Of a DNA stretch of 12,035 nt, positions 5,740-12,035 are shown piece after piece. The notes below the pieces were generated by a model. It was not told the origin of the DNA. It ran no database searches and saw nothing but the letters and a program-made list of their open reading frames with translations. The stretch is from Propionibacteriaceae bacterium (GTDB taxonomy: Bacteria > Actinomycetota > Actinomycetes > Propionibacteriales > Propionibacteriaceae), in the NCBI GenBank assembly GCA_030538175.1, contig JAUNUL010000055.1:1-12035 (forward strand), in the 5' to 3' direction. Position 1 is the first letter of the stretch. Every line of letters begins with the position of its first letter. The translations under genes and the position numbers were made by a program.

Positions 5740-6716
5740 TGGGCGACAAGCTCACCCTGGGCAAGGCGCTCAACGCCGGCCTGCGGCGCGCGCTGGCCGA
5801 CGACCCCAAGGTGGTCCTCGCCGGCCAGGACATCGGCAAGCTCGGGGGTGTCTTCCGGATCACCGAGGGCCTGCAGCAGGAGTTCGGGGAGAACCGGGTG
5901 ATGGACTCCCCACTCGCCGAGTCCGGCATCGTGGGGACCTCGATCGGCATGGCGATGCGCGGCTATCGGCCTGTCGTGGAGATCCAGTTCGATGGGTTCG
6001 TCTTCCCCGCCTATGACCAGATCGTCACCCAGCTCGCCAAGATCCACCACCGCAGCCGCGGCAAGATCAACCTGCCGGTCGTCATCCGCATCCCCTATGG
6101 CGGTGGCATCGGCGCGGTCGAGCACCACTCCGAGTCGCCGGAGGCCTATTTCTCCCACACGACCGGGCTCAAGGTCGTGACTTGTTCGAACGCCAACGAT
6201 GCGTACTGGATGATCCAACAGGCCATCGCCAGCGATGACCCCTATATCTTCCTGGAGCCGAAACGCCGCTATCACGACCGCGGCGAGGTCGACACCGAGA
6301 CCGCGCCGATGCCGCTGCACGCCGCGCGCATCGCGCGCGAGGGCACCGATCTGACCCTGCTCTGCTATGGCCCGATGGTGAAGACCTGTCTGGCAGCAGC
6401 TGACGCAGCCGCGGACGAGGGCCGATCACTGGAGGTCGTCGACCTGCGGACGCTGTCGCCGCTGGATACGGCGGCGATCGTGGCGTCCGTGCGCAAGACT
6501 TCGCGCGCCGTCGTCGTCCACGAGGCGCAGGTGTCCTATGGGCTCGGGGCCGAGATCGCCGCGCGGCTGACGGAGCAGTGCTTCTATGAGATGGAGGCGC
6601 CGGTGCTGCGCGTGGGTGGCTATGACGTGCCCTATCCGCCGAGCCGCATCGAAGAGGAATACTTGCCGGATCTCGACCGCATTCTCGACGCGGTCGACCG
6701 CTCGTTCTCCTATTGA
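5739..6716 (+). CDS. bkdB: 2-oxo acid dehydrogenase E1 beta subunit
   Basis: The 325-residue transketolase-type subunit completes the E1 heterotetramer. It shows the family hallmarks: GQDIGKLGGVF (29-39), LAESGIVG with E61 (the glutamate that contacts the TPP aminopyrimidine), EIQFDGFVFPAYDQ (81-94), PYGGGIGAVEHHSES (119-133) and the C-terminal transketolase domain with VVHEAQVSYG. Its ATG overlaps the bkdA stop (TGATG at 5737-5741), which indicates translational coupling and fits equal amounts of the two E1 chains. A GTG directly before it (5736) is an alternative start that adds one residue. Length and motifs are normal for the family. Confidence 0.92.
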   Translation: MGDKLTLGKALNAGLRRALADDPKVVLAGQDIGKLGGVFRITEGLQQEFGENRVMDSPLAESGIVGTSIGMAMRGYRPVVEIQFDGFVFPAYDQIVTQLAKIHHRSRGKINLPVVIRIPYGGGIGAVEHHSESPEAYFSHTTGLKVVTCSNANDAYWMIQQAIASDDPYIFLEPKRRYHDRGEVDTETAPMPLHAARIAREGTDLTLLCYGPMVKTCLAAADAAADEGRSLEVVDLRTLSPLDTAAIVASVRKTSRAVVVHEAQVSYGLGAEIAARLTEQCFYEMEAPVLRVGGYDVPYPPSRIEEEYLPDLDRILDAVDRSFSY

Positions 6717-6789
6717 CCGCTTGAACTCGACTCGCAGCAATCCCGCGACGAACCCGATCCCTGCCAGCTGACCTTCCTCTAGGAGCGTT

Positions 6790-8250
6790 GTGAAGACCTT
6801 CAACCTGACTGACCCGGGCGAGGGTCTCACCGAGGCCGAGATCGTGCGTTGGCTCGTCGCCGTGGGCGATGAGGTGAAGATCAACGACATCGTCGTGGAG
6901 GTCGAGACCTCCAAGTCGCTCGTCGAGCTGCCGATCCCGTGGGCCGGCCGGGTCGATGCGCTGTTGGTCGAGGTCGGGGCGACCGTGGATGTGGGTACGC
7001 CGATCATCCGCATCGATGATGGCTCCAGCGACGAGCCCGAGCCTGCCGGGCGTACGCCGAACCTGGTCGGCTATGGCCCGACCGAAGGGGCGACGAAACG
7101 CCGGGCGCGACGCGGAACCGCTGCTCGGGGCGCAACCGCACAGGCAGCCACCGCAGAGCCCCGCCCAACCCAGGCGCCGGCGGCAGCTGATCCGGTGACC
7201 TCGGCCCCGGCCACCCCGGCACCGGCACCCATGCCGACTGCGGAACGGGAAGCCGAGCGAGCACAAGCCACCCATCCGCCGGCGGCAGTCCCGGCCACCG
7301 AGCCGATGGACCAGGCCGGTGCAGAGGCCCAGCGGGTGTTGGCCAAGCCGCCGCTGCGCAAGTACGCGAAGGATCGCGGCGTCGACCTCCGCACGGTGGC
7401 GGCCACGGGCGACGGTGGCGTGATCACCCGTGCTGACGTTGATGCACATCTGGCGGCACAGCAGAACGCGGCGACGGCTGCGTCCCGTGCCCCGGCGCCG
7501 GTCGCGGGCACCGGCTCGGCCCGGCACCGGCACCCGGGCCTGGAGGATCGCCGCGAGCCGATCCGAGGTGTTCGCAAGGCCACCGCGGCCGCGATGGTGT
7601 CGTCGGCGTTTACTGCCCCGCACGCCAGCGAATGGGTCACCGTCGACGTGTCGGCCTCGCTGGAGTTGCTCGAACGGATCCGCCGACGTCGTGAATTCCG
7701 CGATGTGAAGGTGTCGCCGCTCCTGCTGGTCGCCAAGGCCGTGTGCCTGGCGCTGCGCCGCACGCCGGAGATGAACACCTCTTGGGACGAGGACGCCCAG
7801 GAGATCGTGTTCCACGGCCGGGTCAACCTCGGCATCGCCGCGGCCACCCCCCGGGGCCTGGTGGTGCCGAAGATCCGGGATGCGGCATCGATGGAGCTGT
7901 TGGAGCTCGCCCACGCGCTCAACGAGGTCACCGATCGCGCGAAGAGCGGGCGCACACAGCCCGCCGAACTTGCCGGCGGCACCTTCACGATCACCAATGT
8001 CGGCCCATTCGGGATCGACTCGGGCACGCCGATCCTCAACCCAGGCGAGGCTGGCATCCTGGCGCTCGGTCAGATCGCGCGGCGGCCGTGGGTGGTCGGG
8101 GAGGGCTCTGACGAACGCATCGAGCCCCGGTGGATCACCACCCTGGCGGTGTCGTTCGATCACCGCCTGATGGACGGCGAGGGATCGTCGTTGTTCCTCG
8201 CCGATGTGGCCCGGATCCTCACCGACCCGGGCCAGGCGCTGCTGTTCTGA
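6790..8250 (+). CDS. bkdC: Dihydrolipoamide acyltransferase E2 of the 2-oxo acid dehydrogenase
   Basis: The 486-residue E2 core protein carries the acyl group on a swinging lipoyl arm and transfers it to CoA. Domains in order: one lipoyl domain (1-80, lipoyl lysine K42 in VETSKS); an Ala/Pro-rich linker (about 95-180); a peripheral subunit-binding domain (about 183-218, PPLRKYAKDRGVDL then VITRADVDAHL); a second flexible linker; and the catalytic domain (about 254-486) with active-site H458 and D462 in SFDHRLMDGE. The GTG start has AGGAG (6781-6785) four bases upstream. It follows E1 beta after 73 bases, so it is probably co-transcribed but separately translated. No E3 dihydrolipoamide dehydrogenase gene is nearby; E3 is presumably shared with other complexes. 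Confidence 0.92.
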   Translation: MKTFNLTDPGEGLTEAEIVRWLVAVGDEVKINDIVVEVETSKSLVELPIPWAGRVDALLVEVGATVDVGTPIIRIDDGSSDEPEPAGRTPNLVGYGPTEGATKRRARRGTAARGATAQAATAEPRPTQAPAAADPVTSAPATPAPAPMPTAEREAERAQATHPPAAVPATEPMDQAGAEAQRVLAKPPLRKYAKDRGVDLRTVAATGDGGVITRADVDAHLAAQQNAATAASRAPAPVAGTGSARHRHPGLEDRREPIRGVRKATAAAMVSSAFTAPHASEWVTVDVSASLELLERIRRRREFRDVKVSPLLLVAKAVCLALRRTPEMNTSWDEDAQEIVFHGRVNLGIAAATPRGLVVPKIRDAASMELLELAHALNEVTDRAKSGRTQPAELAGGTFTITNVGPFGIDSGTPILNPGEAGILALGQIARRPWVVGEGSDERIEPRWITTLAVSFDHRLMDGEGSSLFLADVARILTDPGQALLF

Positions 8251-8259
8251 GTCTCCCCT

Positions 8260-8358
8260 GGTCACGAGGTTCAGCCAGGCCGGGCGGTCACGAGGCTCAG
8301 CCAGGCCTTCGCTGGTCGCGGAGGACAGGCCAGGCCGTTCGGTTGGTCAGGTGGCTCA
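8260..8358. repeat. Degenerate tandem repeat between convergent genes
   Basis: A 22-base unit beginning GGTCACGAGG and ending AGCCAGGCC occurs at 8260-8281 and again at 8286-8307 with one difference (period 26). Diverged copies follow at 8314-8336 (GGTCGCGGAGG, then CCAGGCC) and 8345-8359 (GGTCAGGTGGCTCAG). The last copy runs over the fadE5 stop codon. No strong hairpin is evident. It lies between two converging genes, where it may act as a transcription boundary or be a relic repeat. Confidence 0.7.
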
Positions 8359-10197
8359 GAAGGCGGACTCCGGCAGCTCGATCACGTCGAGGCTCACCGC
8401 TTCGGCCATCTTGCGCTCGGCGGTGAGGCGCGGCAGTCGGGTCCGCGCGAACCACTGGGCGGCGGCGACCTTGCCGCGATAGAAGTCCTCGTCGGCGGCC
8501 GAGAGGCCCCCGGCGTCCAAGGCACGCTGGGCGATTTCACCGGCCCGCAACATAAGCCAAGCGCACACCAGATCGCCCAGGCACATCAGCAGCCGGGTGG
8601 TGTTGAGCCCGATCTTGTAGAGCTCGTTCGGCCGCGCCTGCACCGCCATCATCTGCTGGGACATGTTCGCCAGGATCAGCGCACAGTCCTCGGCGCCGCG
8701 GGCGAGCAGGACCCGCTCCGCGGTCAGCGGCCCCTCAGCCTCGAGCCATGCCTCGATCTCCGCGGACACGGTCTGCACCGCCCGGCCCCGGTCGCGGACG
8801 ATCTTGCGGAAGAACAGATCGAGGCCCTGGATGGCCGTGGTGCCCTCATAAAGGGTGTCGATCTTGGCGTCCCGAACGTATTGCTCCAGCGGATAGTCCT
8901 GCAAGAAGCCCGAGCCGCCGAAGGTCTGCAGCGATTCGGTGCCGAGCATCAGCCAGGCGCGTTCGGAGCAGTACGCCTTGACGATCGGCAATAGCAGGTC
9001 ATTGACGGCCTCCGCGGAGCGGTCCTGGCGCCCCTCGTGGCCGGCGAGCCAGATCTTGTCCTGCTGCACCGCGGTGAACAAGACGAGCATCCGCAATGCC
9101 TCGACTGTCGCCTTCTGGGTCATCAAGGACCGGCGGACATCGGGATGGTGGGTGATCGTGACCCGCGGGGCATCCTTGGCCTGCGTCGCGAGGTCGGCCC
9201 CTTGGACGCGGGTCTTGGCGTACTCCAACGCGTTCAGATAGCCCGTCGACAGCGTGGCCATCGCCTTGGTGCCGACCATCATGCGTGCGTGCTCGATCAC
9301 GTGGAACATCTGCGCGATGCCGTCATGGACCTCACCGAGCAGCCAGCCGACCGCGGGGACGTCGGTGTCGCCGAAGGTCAGCTCGCAGGTGGTGGAGACC
9401 TTGAGGCCCATCTTGTGCTCGACGTTGGTGGCGAAGACCCCGTTGCGTTCGCCGGTGAGGTCCCCGGTCTCGAGATCGAAGTGGTACTTCGGCACCAGGA
9501 ACAGGCTGAGGCCCTTCGTGCCGGGCCCGCCGACGCCGTCGACCCCGACCGGGCGGGCGAGCACGAGATGCATGATGTTCTCGGTCATGTCGTGTTCGCC
9601 GGAGGTGATGAACCGCTTGACGCCCTTGATGTGCCAGGTGCCGTCCTGTTGTGCGTACGCCCGGGTCCGCCCCGCACCGACGTCGGAGCCGGCGTCCGGT
9701 TCGGTCAACACCATCGTCGCGCCCCACTGCCGCTCGACCATGTGGCGCGCGATCTTCTTGTCGCGGTCGCACCCGAGTTGGTGGGCGAGTTGACCGAACT
9801 TCGGGCCGGCCGAATACATATACAGCGCGGGGTTCGCGGCGAGGATCAGCTCGAGCACCGACCACCGCAGGCTGGGGGGCGCTTCGACCCCGCCGAGCTC
9901 CTCGGACAGCTCGAGTCGCCACCAGTCGCTGTCCATGTACGCCTGGTAGGCCTTCTTGGTGGCCTCAGGCATGCGCACGGAGTGGGTCGTGGGGTCATAG
10001 ACCGGGGGGTTGCGGTCATCGGTGGTGAGGGCATCGGCGAGCTTCGTGCGGCACAGGTGATCCATCTCCGTGAGCGCGGTGTCGGCTGTCTCGCGGTCCA
10101 ATTCAGCCGCGGGGCCGGTGCCGAGCAATTCTTGACGGCCGAAGACTTCGAAGAGGTTGAACCTGATATCGCGCAGGTTGGACTGATAGTGGGTCAT
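8356..10197 (-). CDS. fadE5: FadE5-like acyl-CoA dehydrogenase
   Basis: The 613-residue flavoenzyme introduces the alpha-beta double bond into acyl-CoA, the first step of beta-oxidation, passing electrons to FAD and then an electron carrier. It resembles mycobacterial FadE5 in length and from the first residues (MTHYQSNLRD, then FNLFEVFG). Other features are the N-terminal extension typical of that branch, MVLTEPDAGSDVGAGRT in the FAD/substrate region, and YEGTT with E451 as the expected catalytic base, followed by an extra C-terminal helical domain. The start is ATG 10197 with GGAG (10203-10206) five bases upstream. A longer reading to 10269 lacks family support and would run into the promoter. 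It converges on bkdC and diverges from the tetR gene, which probably regulates it. Acyl chain preference cannot be read from sequence. Confidence 0.93.
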   Translation of the reverse strand: MTHYQSNLRDIRFNLFEVFGRQELLGTGPAAELDRETADTALTEMDHLCRTKLADALTTDDRNPPVYDPTTHSVRMPEATKKAYQAYMDSDWWRLELSEELGGVEAPPSLRWSVLELILAANPALYMYSAGPKFGQLAHQLGCDRDKKIARHMVERQWGATMVLTEPDAGSDVGAGRTRAYAQQDGTWHIKGVKRFITSGEHDMTENIMHLVLARPVGVDGVGGPGTKGLSLFLVPKYHFDLETGDLTGERNGVFATNVEHKMGLKVSTTCELTFGDTDVPAVGWLLGEVHDGIAQMFHVIEHARMMVGTKAMATLSTGYLNALEYAKTRVQGADLATQAKDAPRVTITHHPDVRRSLMTQKATVEALRMLVLFTAVQQDKIWLAGHEGRQDRSAEAVNDLLLPIVKAYCSERAWLMLGTESLQTFGGSGFLQDYPLEQYVRDAKIDTLYEGTTAIQGLDLFFRKIVRDRGRAVQTVSAEIEAWLEAEGPLTAERVLLARGAEDCALILANMSQQMMAVQARPNELYKIGLNTTRLLMCLGDLVCAWLMLRAGEIAQRALDAGGLSAADEDFYRGKVAAAQWFARTRLPRLTAERKMAEAVSLDVIELPESAF

Positions 10198-10221
10198 GGT
10201 CACTCCGTTGGGACAGCACCT

Positions 10222-10238
10222 ACTGTTGAGTAACCAGT
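10222..10238. promoter_or_regulatory. Imperfect palindrome overlapping the fadE5 -10 box
   Basis: ACTGTTGAGTAACCAGT is a 17-base imperfect palindrome with perfect outer ACTG/CAGT arms. It covers part of the fadE5 -10 box and the expected transcription start. A TetR-family gene lies on the other side of the region, so this is a plausible repressor site. Confidence 0.4.
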
Positions 10239-10264
10239 ATGCGTACCCATCGGTAACTTCGCAA
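10236..10264 (-). promoter_or_regulatory. fadE5 promoter
   Basis: On the minus strand TTGCGA (10259-10264) is followed after exactly 17 bases by CATACT (10236-10241). Each box matches four of six consensus positions. Transcription would start near 10229, leaving a leader of about 30 bases that contains the GGAG ribosome binding site. Confidence 0.55.
10244..10255. promoter_or_regulatory. Second palindrome inside the fadE5 promoter spacer
   Basis: TACCCATCGGTA is a 12-base palindrome with one mismatched pair and intact TACC/GGTA arms. It lies between the -35 and -10 boxes of the fadE5 promoter. Binding there would block RNA polymerase. It shares no strong sequence with the palindrome at 10222-10238, so only one of them may be a true operator. 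Confidence 0.4.
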
Positions 10265-10319
10265 GGCATGCGGCTTATCGGGTTTGAACCGTCGGGTCGG
10301 ATGAGCCGTGTGGGTGGAC

Positions 10320-10325
10320 TAATGT
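10320..10325 (+). promoter_or_regulatory. -10 box for a leaderless tetR transcript
   Basis: TAATGT ends six bases before the GTG start at 10332, so transcription should begin at the start codon. There is no Shine-Dalgarno before the gene, which agrees with leaderless translation. No good -35 box was found. Confidence 0.5.
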
Positions 10326-10331
10326 GGCCCC

Positions 10332-10871
10332 GTGCCCTCTTCGACTCATGGTTCAGAACGCCGGTTGGAAACGATCGACGCCGCGATTCGCGCTTTTGCT
10401 CGCAAGGGATACGGCGGCAGCACGCTGGCCGACATTGCGGAGGAGGCGGGAGTTTCCCAGCCGCGGATCAGCCAGGTCTTCGGCAACAAGGAGAACGCGT
10501 TCGTCATTGCCCATCGGCGTGCGGCCGATGAGGTGCTCGAATTGGTTCGAGCGTACGCGCAGCCGCCGATGGATATCGCTGCCCTCGGTCAGGGATATGC
10601 GCGGCTCGTGGAACGACGACCCGAGATCTTCATGATGGTCTTCCAGGGCATTGCATCTGCGTACGTGCCGGCGATCGGTGAGGAAAGCCGGCGCATGGTC
10701 GCGGAAGTGGTCGACGTGGTGACCGGCGCGGGTGGCAGCGCCGACGATGCGCGGTTCCTGCTCGAACGGTCCTATCTGGTGTTCGCGATGATGACCCTGG
10801 ACATGGCCGGGCACGCTCAGGGTGACCCACAGATCCTCGGCATGCTCGCCGCCATGAGCAGCCTCGGATAA
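10332..10871 (+). CDS. TetR/AcrR-family transcriptional regulator
   Basis: The 179-residue protein has the TetR N-terminal DNA-binding domain at about residues 12-58, with the helix-turn-helix TLADIAEEAGVSQPRISQVF (31-50) followed by the usual F-x-x-K-E-like GNKENAF. The remaining helical C-terminal part would bind an unknown ligand and mediate dimerisation. It is divergent from fadE5 across a 134-base region with two palindromes, so it probably represses fadE5 and responds to an acyl-CoA or fatty acid; that is inference from position. The GTG start is supported by the TANNNT box six bases upstream and by a normal N-terminal length. It converges with the zinc-ribbon gene, with only 21 bases between the stops and no clear terminator. 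Confidence 0.88.
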   Translation: MPSSTHGSERRLETIDAAIRAFARKGYGGSTLADIAEEAGVSQPRISQVFGNKENAFVIAHRRAADEVLELVRAYAQPPMDIAALGQGYARLVERRPEIFMMVFQGIASAYVPAIGEESRRMVAEVVDVVTGAGGSADDARFLLERSYLVFAMMTLDMAGHAQGDPQILGMLAAMSSLG

Positions 10872-10892
10872 CGGCCCGGCCCCCCCGCCCGG

Positions 10893-12032
10893 TCAGGACA
10901 ACATCGTCACAAGCGCAACGATCACGGCCACCGTCAGCACGCCGATGATGATCGCCAGCGCCACCTTGGCCTTGCTCCACGGACGCTCGCCCTGGACCTC
11001 GCCGGTCACACCGTTCATCAACACCTGATAGGGCTTGCCGGCGTAGGTCACGGTCAGCAGCCATGCCGGCAGCAGAACGTGGGCGAAAGCGACGGCATCG
11101 AACCGGACATCCTTGCTGCTGATCTGTTGTTGATCGCCGCCGATGTCTCGTCTGATCGTGGTGTCCATCAGCGACTCGAACGTGCCCCGCACGCGTTGCT
11201 CGAAGGTCTGGTCCGCATCGAGGTCATAGGTCCGCCCGAGATGGCCCGCCACGTACTCCGGCGAATAAGGCACGGCCTCGCCCAAGGGCCAGGGTTCGAG
11301 CGCGGCAACGTGGGCCTCATTGAAGCCATTGTTGGCCCACTGCACGTGATCCCGGAACTCGCGGCGGACCGTGCCTGATACGACGCTCCAACGCGTGCGG
11401 GTCTCGGTCTTCCACTCGTCGCCGTCCTTCACTCGTTCGGTGTAGTTGTCCCCGCGCCGCCCCTGATAGGACGCGGTCGCGTGGGCATCGAACGCGAAGT
11501 ACGCCAAATAGACGCTCTCGAAGGAACCGAGCTCGCGATAGGACTTGAACTCCTTGGGCGCGAACCACCGCGAGTTGATCCACTTCTCGATGTTGGCCCG
11601 GGCCGTCCGGTCATCGATCCGGAACGGCAACATGCCGTCCACTGGAAGGCGACTCGTCACCGCCCGCAAATCGTCGCGTTGGATCGGTGTCGCGCAATAG
11701 GGGCACCGGGTCGCGGTCAGCGTCCCGGTGAAGCTGGTCCGCCCGCCACAGGCCTGGCACACCACGTCACGTTCCAGTGTTTGCGGGACCGTGGCGGCCC
11801 GCAGCGCTCGGGTGGCCTCGCGCAGGTCGTGCTTGGCGAGTTGGATCGGTGCGGTCGGACCGCTCACGTTGGCGGTGGTCCCGCAACTCCGGCACCGCAG
11901 CTGGCCTGATGTCGGGTCGAAGACGAGCTGGGCACCGCAGGCACGGCACGGGTAGGTCCGGGTGTCCTCCGTTGCGTGCAGCGCCGCCCTATCCATCGGC
12001 CCCGGGTCCCCCAAGGGGCCTGGGTCAGGCAT
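10893..12032 (-). CDS. Membrane-anchored protein with two zinc ribbons (TFIIB-type zinc finger family)
   Basis: The 379-residue protein has two zinc ribbons with identical spacing C-x2-C-x14-C-x2-C: C29, C32, C47, C50 and C92, C95, C110, C113. A long mixed region follows, then a motif common in this family (HVLLPAWLLTVTYAGKPY and VLMNGVTGEVQGE), and one C-terminal hydrophobic helix (about 355-379) that should anchor it with the ribbons in the cytoplasm. Its function is not established; related proteins are annotated as TFIIB-type zinc finger or replication-related without proof. The first ATG is at 12032, three bases from the window edge, so its ribosome binding site cannot be seen and the true start may lie outside. 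ATG 11996, 12 codons in, is an alternative that keeps both ribbons. Confidence 0.75.
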   Translation of the reverse strand: MPDPGPLGDPGPMDRAALHATEDTRTYPCRACGAQLVFDPTSGQLRCRSCGTTANVSGPTAPIQLAKHDLREATRALRAATVPQTLERDVVCQACGGRTSFTGTLTATRCPYCATPIQRDDLRAVTSRLPVDGMLPFRIDDRTARANIEKWINSRWFAPKEFKSYRELGSFESVYLAYFAFDAHATASYQGRRGDNYTERVKDGDEWKTETRTRWSVVSGTVRREFRDHVQWANNGFNEAHVAALEPWPLGEAVPYSPEYVAGHLGRTYDLDADQTFEQRVRGTFESLMDTTIRRDIGGDQQQISSKDVRFDAVAFAHVLLPAWLLTVTYAGKPYQVLMNGVTGEVQGERPWSKAKVALAIIIGVLTVAVIVALVTMLS

Positions 12033-12035
12033 GGG

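Noticed and set aside
6169..8265. Very long minus-strand open frame (698 codons) opposite the E2 and E1 beta genes
   Set aside because: It is antisense to two clear enzyme genes. Its product is Arg/Gly/His-rich low-complexity sequence typical of a GC-rich shadow frame.
8260..8358. Tandem units considered as a CRISPR array
   Set aside because: Spacers would be only about 4-8 bases, units diverge quickly and no cas gene is nearby.
9037..10233. Plus-strand open frame of 398 codons opposite fadE5
   Set aside because: Antisense to a well-recognised acyl-CoA dehydrogenase; the composition is that of a shadow frame.
10198..10269. 24-codon upstream extension of fadE5
   Set aside because: FadE5 proteins begin at the MTHYQSN-like sequence, a GGAG site precedes ATG 10197, and the extension would cover the promoter.

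Overview
The window is high-GC actinobacterial DNA. Four things point to an actinobacterium: long GC-rich genes with GTG starts, a twin-arginine secreted protein, a FadE5-type acyl-CoA dehydrogenase, and probable leaderless genes with a TANNNT box 6-7 bases before the start codon. A Propionibacteriales-like host would fit a FemX-type peptidoglycan bridge enzyme, but the lineage is an inference.

Left part (1-1386, minus strand): a secreted, cysteine-rich protein of unknown function (47-781) is preceded by a 36-residue ORF (924-1034). That ORF has a strong ribosome binding site and encodes a peptide with no charged residue. Between them lie a perfect 9+9 inverted repeat and a perfect 12-bp hairpin. 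The AT-richer stretch 1035-1386 holds promoter-like boxes and small hairpins.

Second block (1387-4512, minus strand): three co-directional genes encode a two-helix membrane protein of unknown function, a PrsW-family intramembrane metalloprotease and a FemX-like lipid II aminoacyltransferase. All relate to the membrane or envelope. The protease and femX each have a possible leaderless start, so they may have their own promoters.

Third block (4630-8250, plus strand): the E1-alpha, E1-beta and E2 subunits of a 2-oxo acid dehydrogenase complex, most likely the branched-chain complex BkdABC, which converts branched 2-oxo acids to acyl-CoAs. No E3 gene is in the window. A 9-bp inverted repeat brackets the promoter region.

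Fourth block (8251-10871): after a short degenerate tandem repeat comes a convergent FadE5-like acyl-CoA dehydrogenase (minus), divergent from a TetR-family regulator (plus). The intergenic region holds a plausible fadE5 promoter overlapped by two imperfect palindromes, which suggests local repression by the TetR protein. The bkd complex produces acyl-CoAs and FadE5 oxidises acyl-CoAs, so the middle of the window is centred on acyl-CoA metabolism.

Right edge (10893-12032, minus strand): a protein with two identically spaced four-cysteine zinc ribbons and a C-terminal membrane anchor. Its start lies at the very edge of the window. I see no rRNA, tRNA, CRISPR array, insertion sequence or phage gene. 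The most novel candidate is the uncharged small peptide together with its secreted cysteine-rich neighbour.
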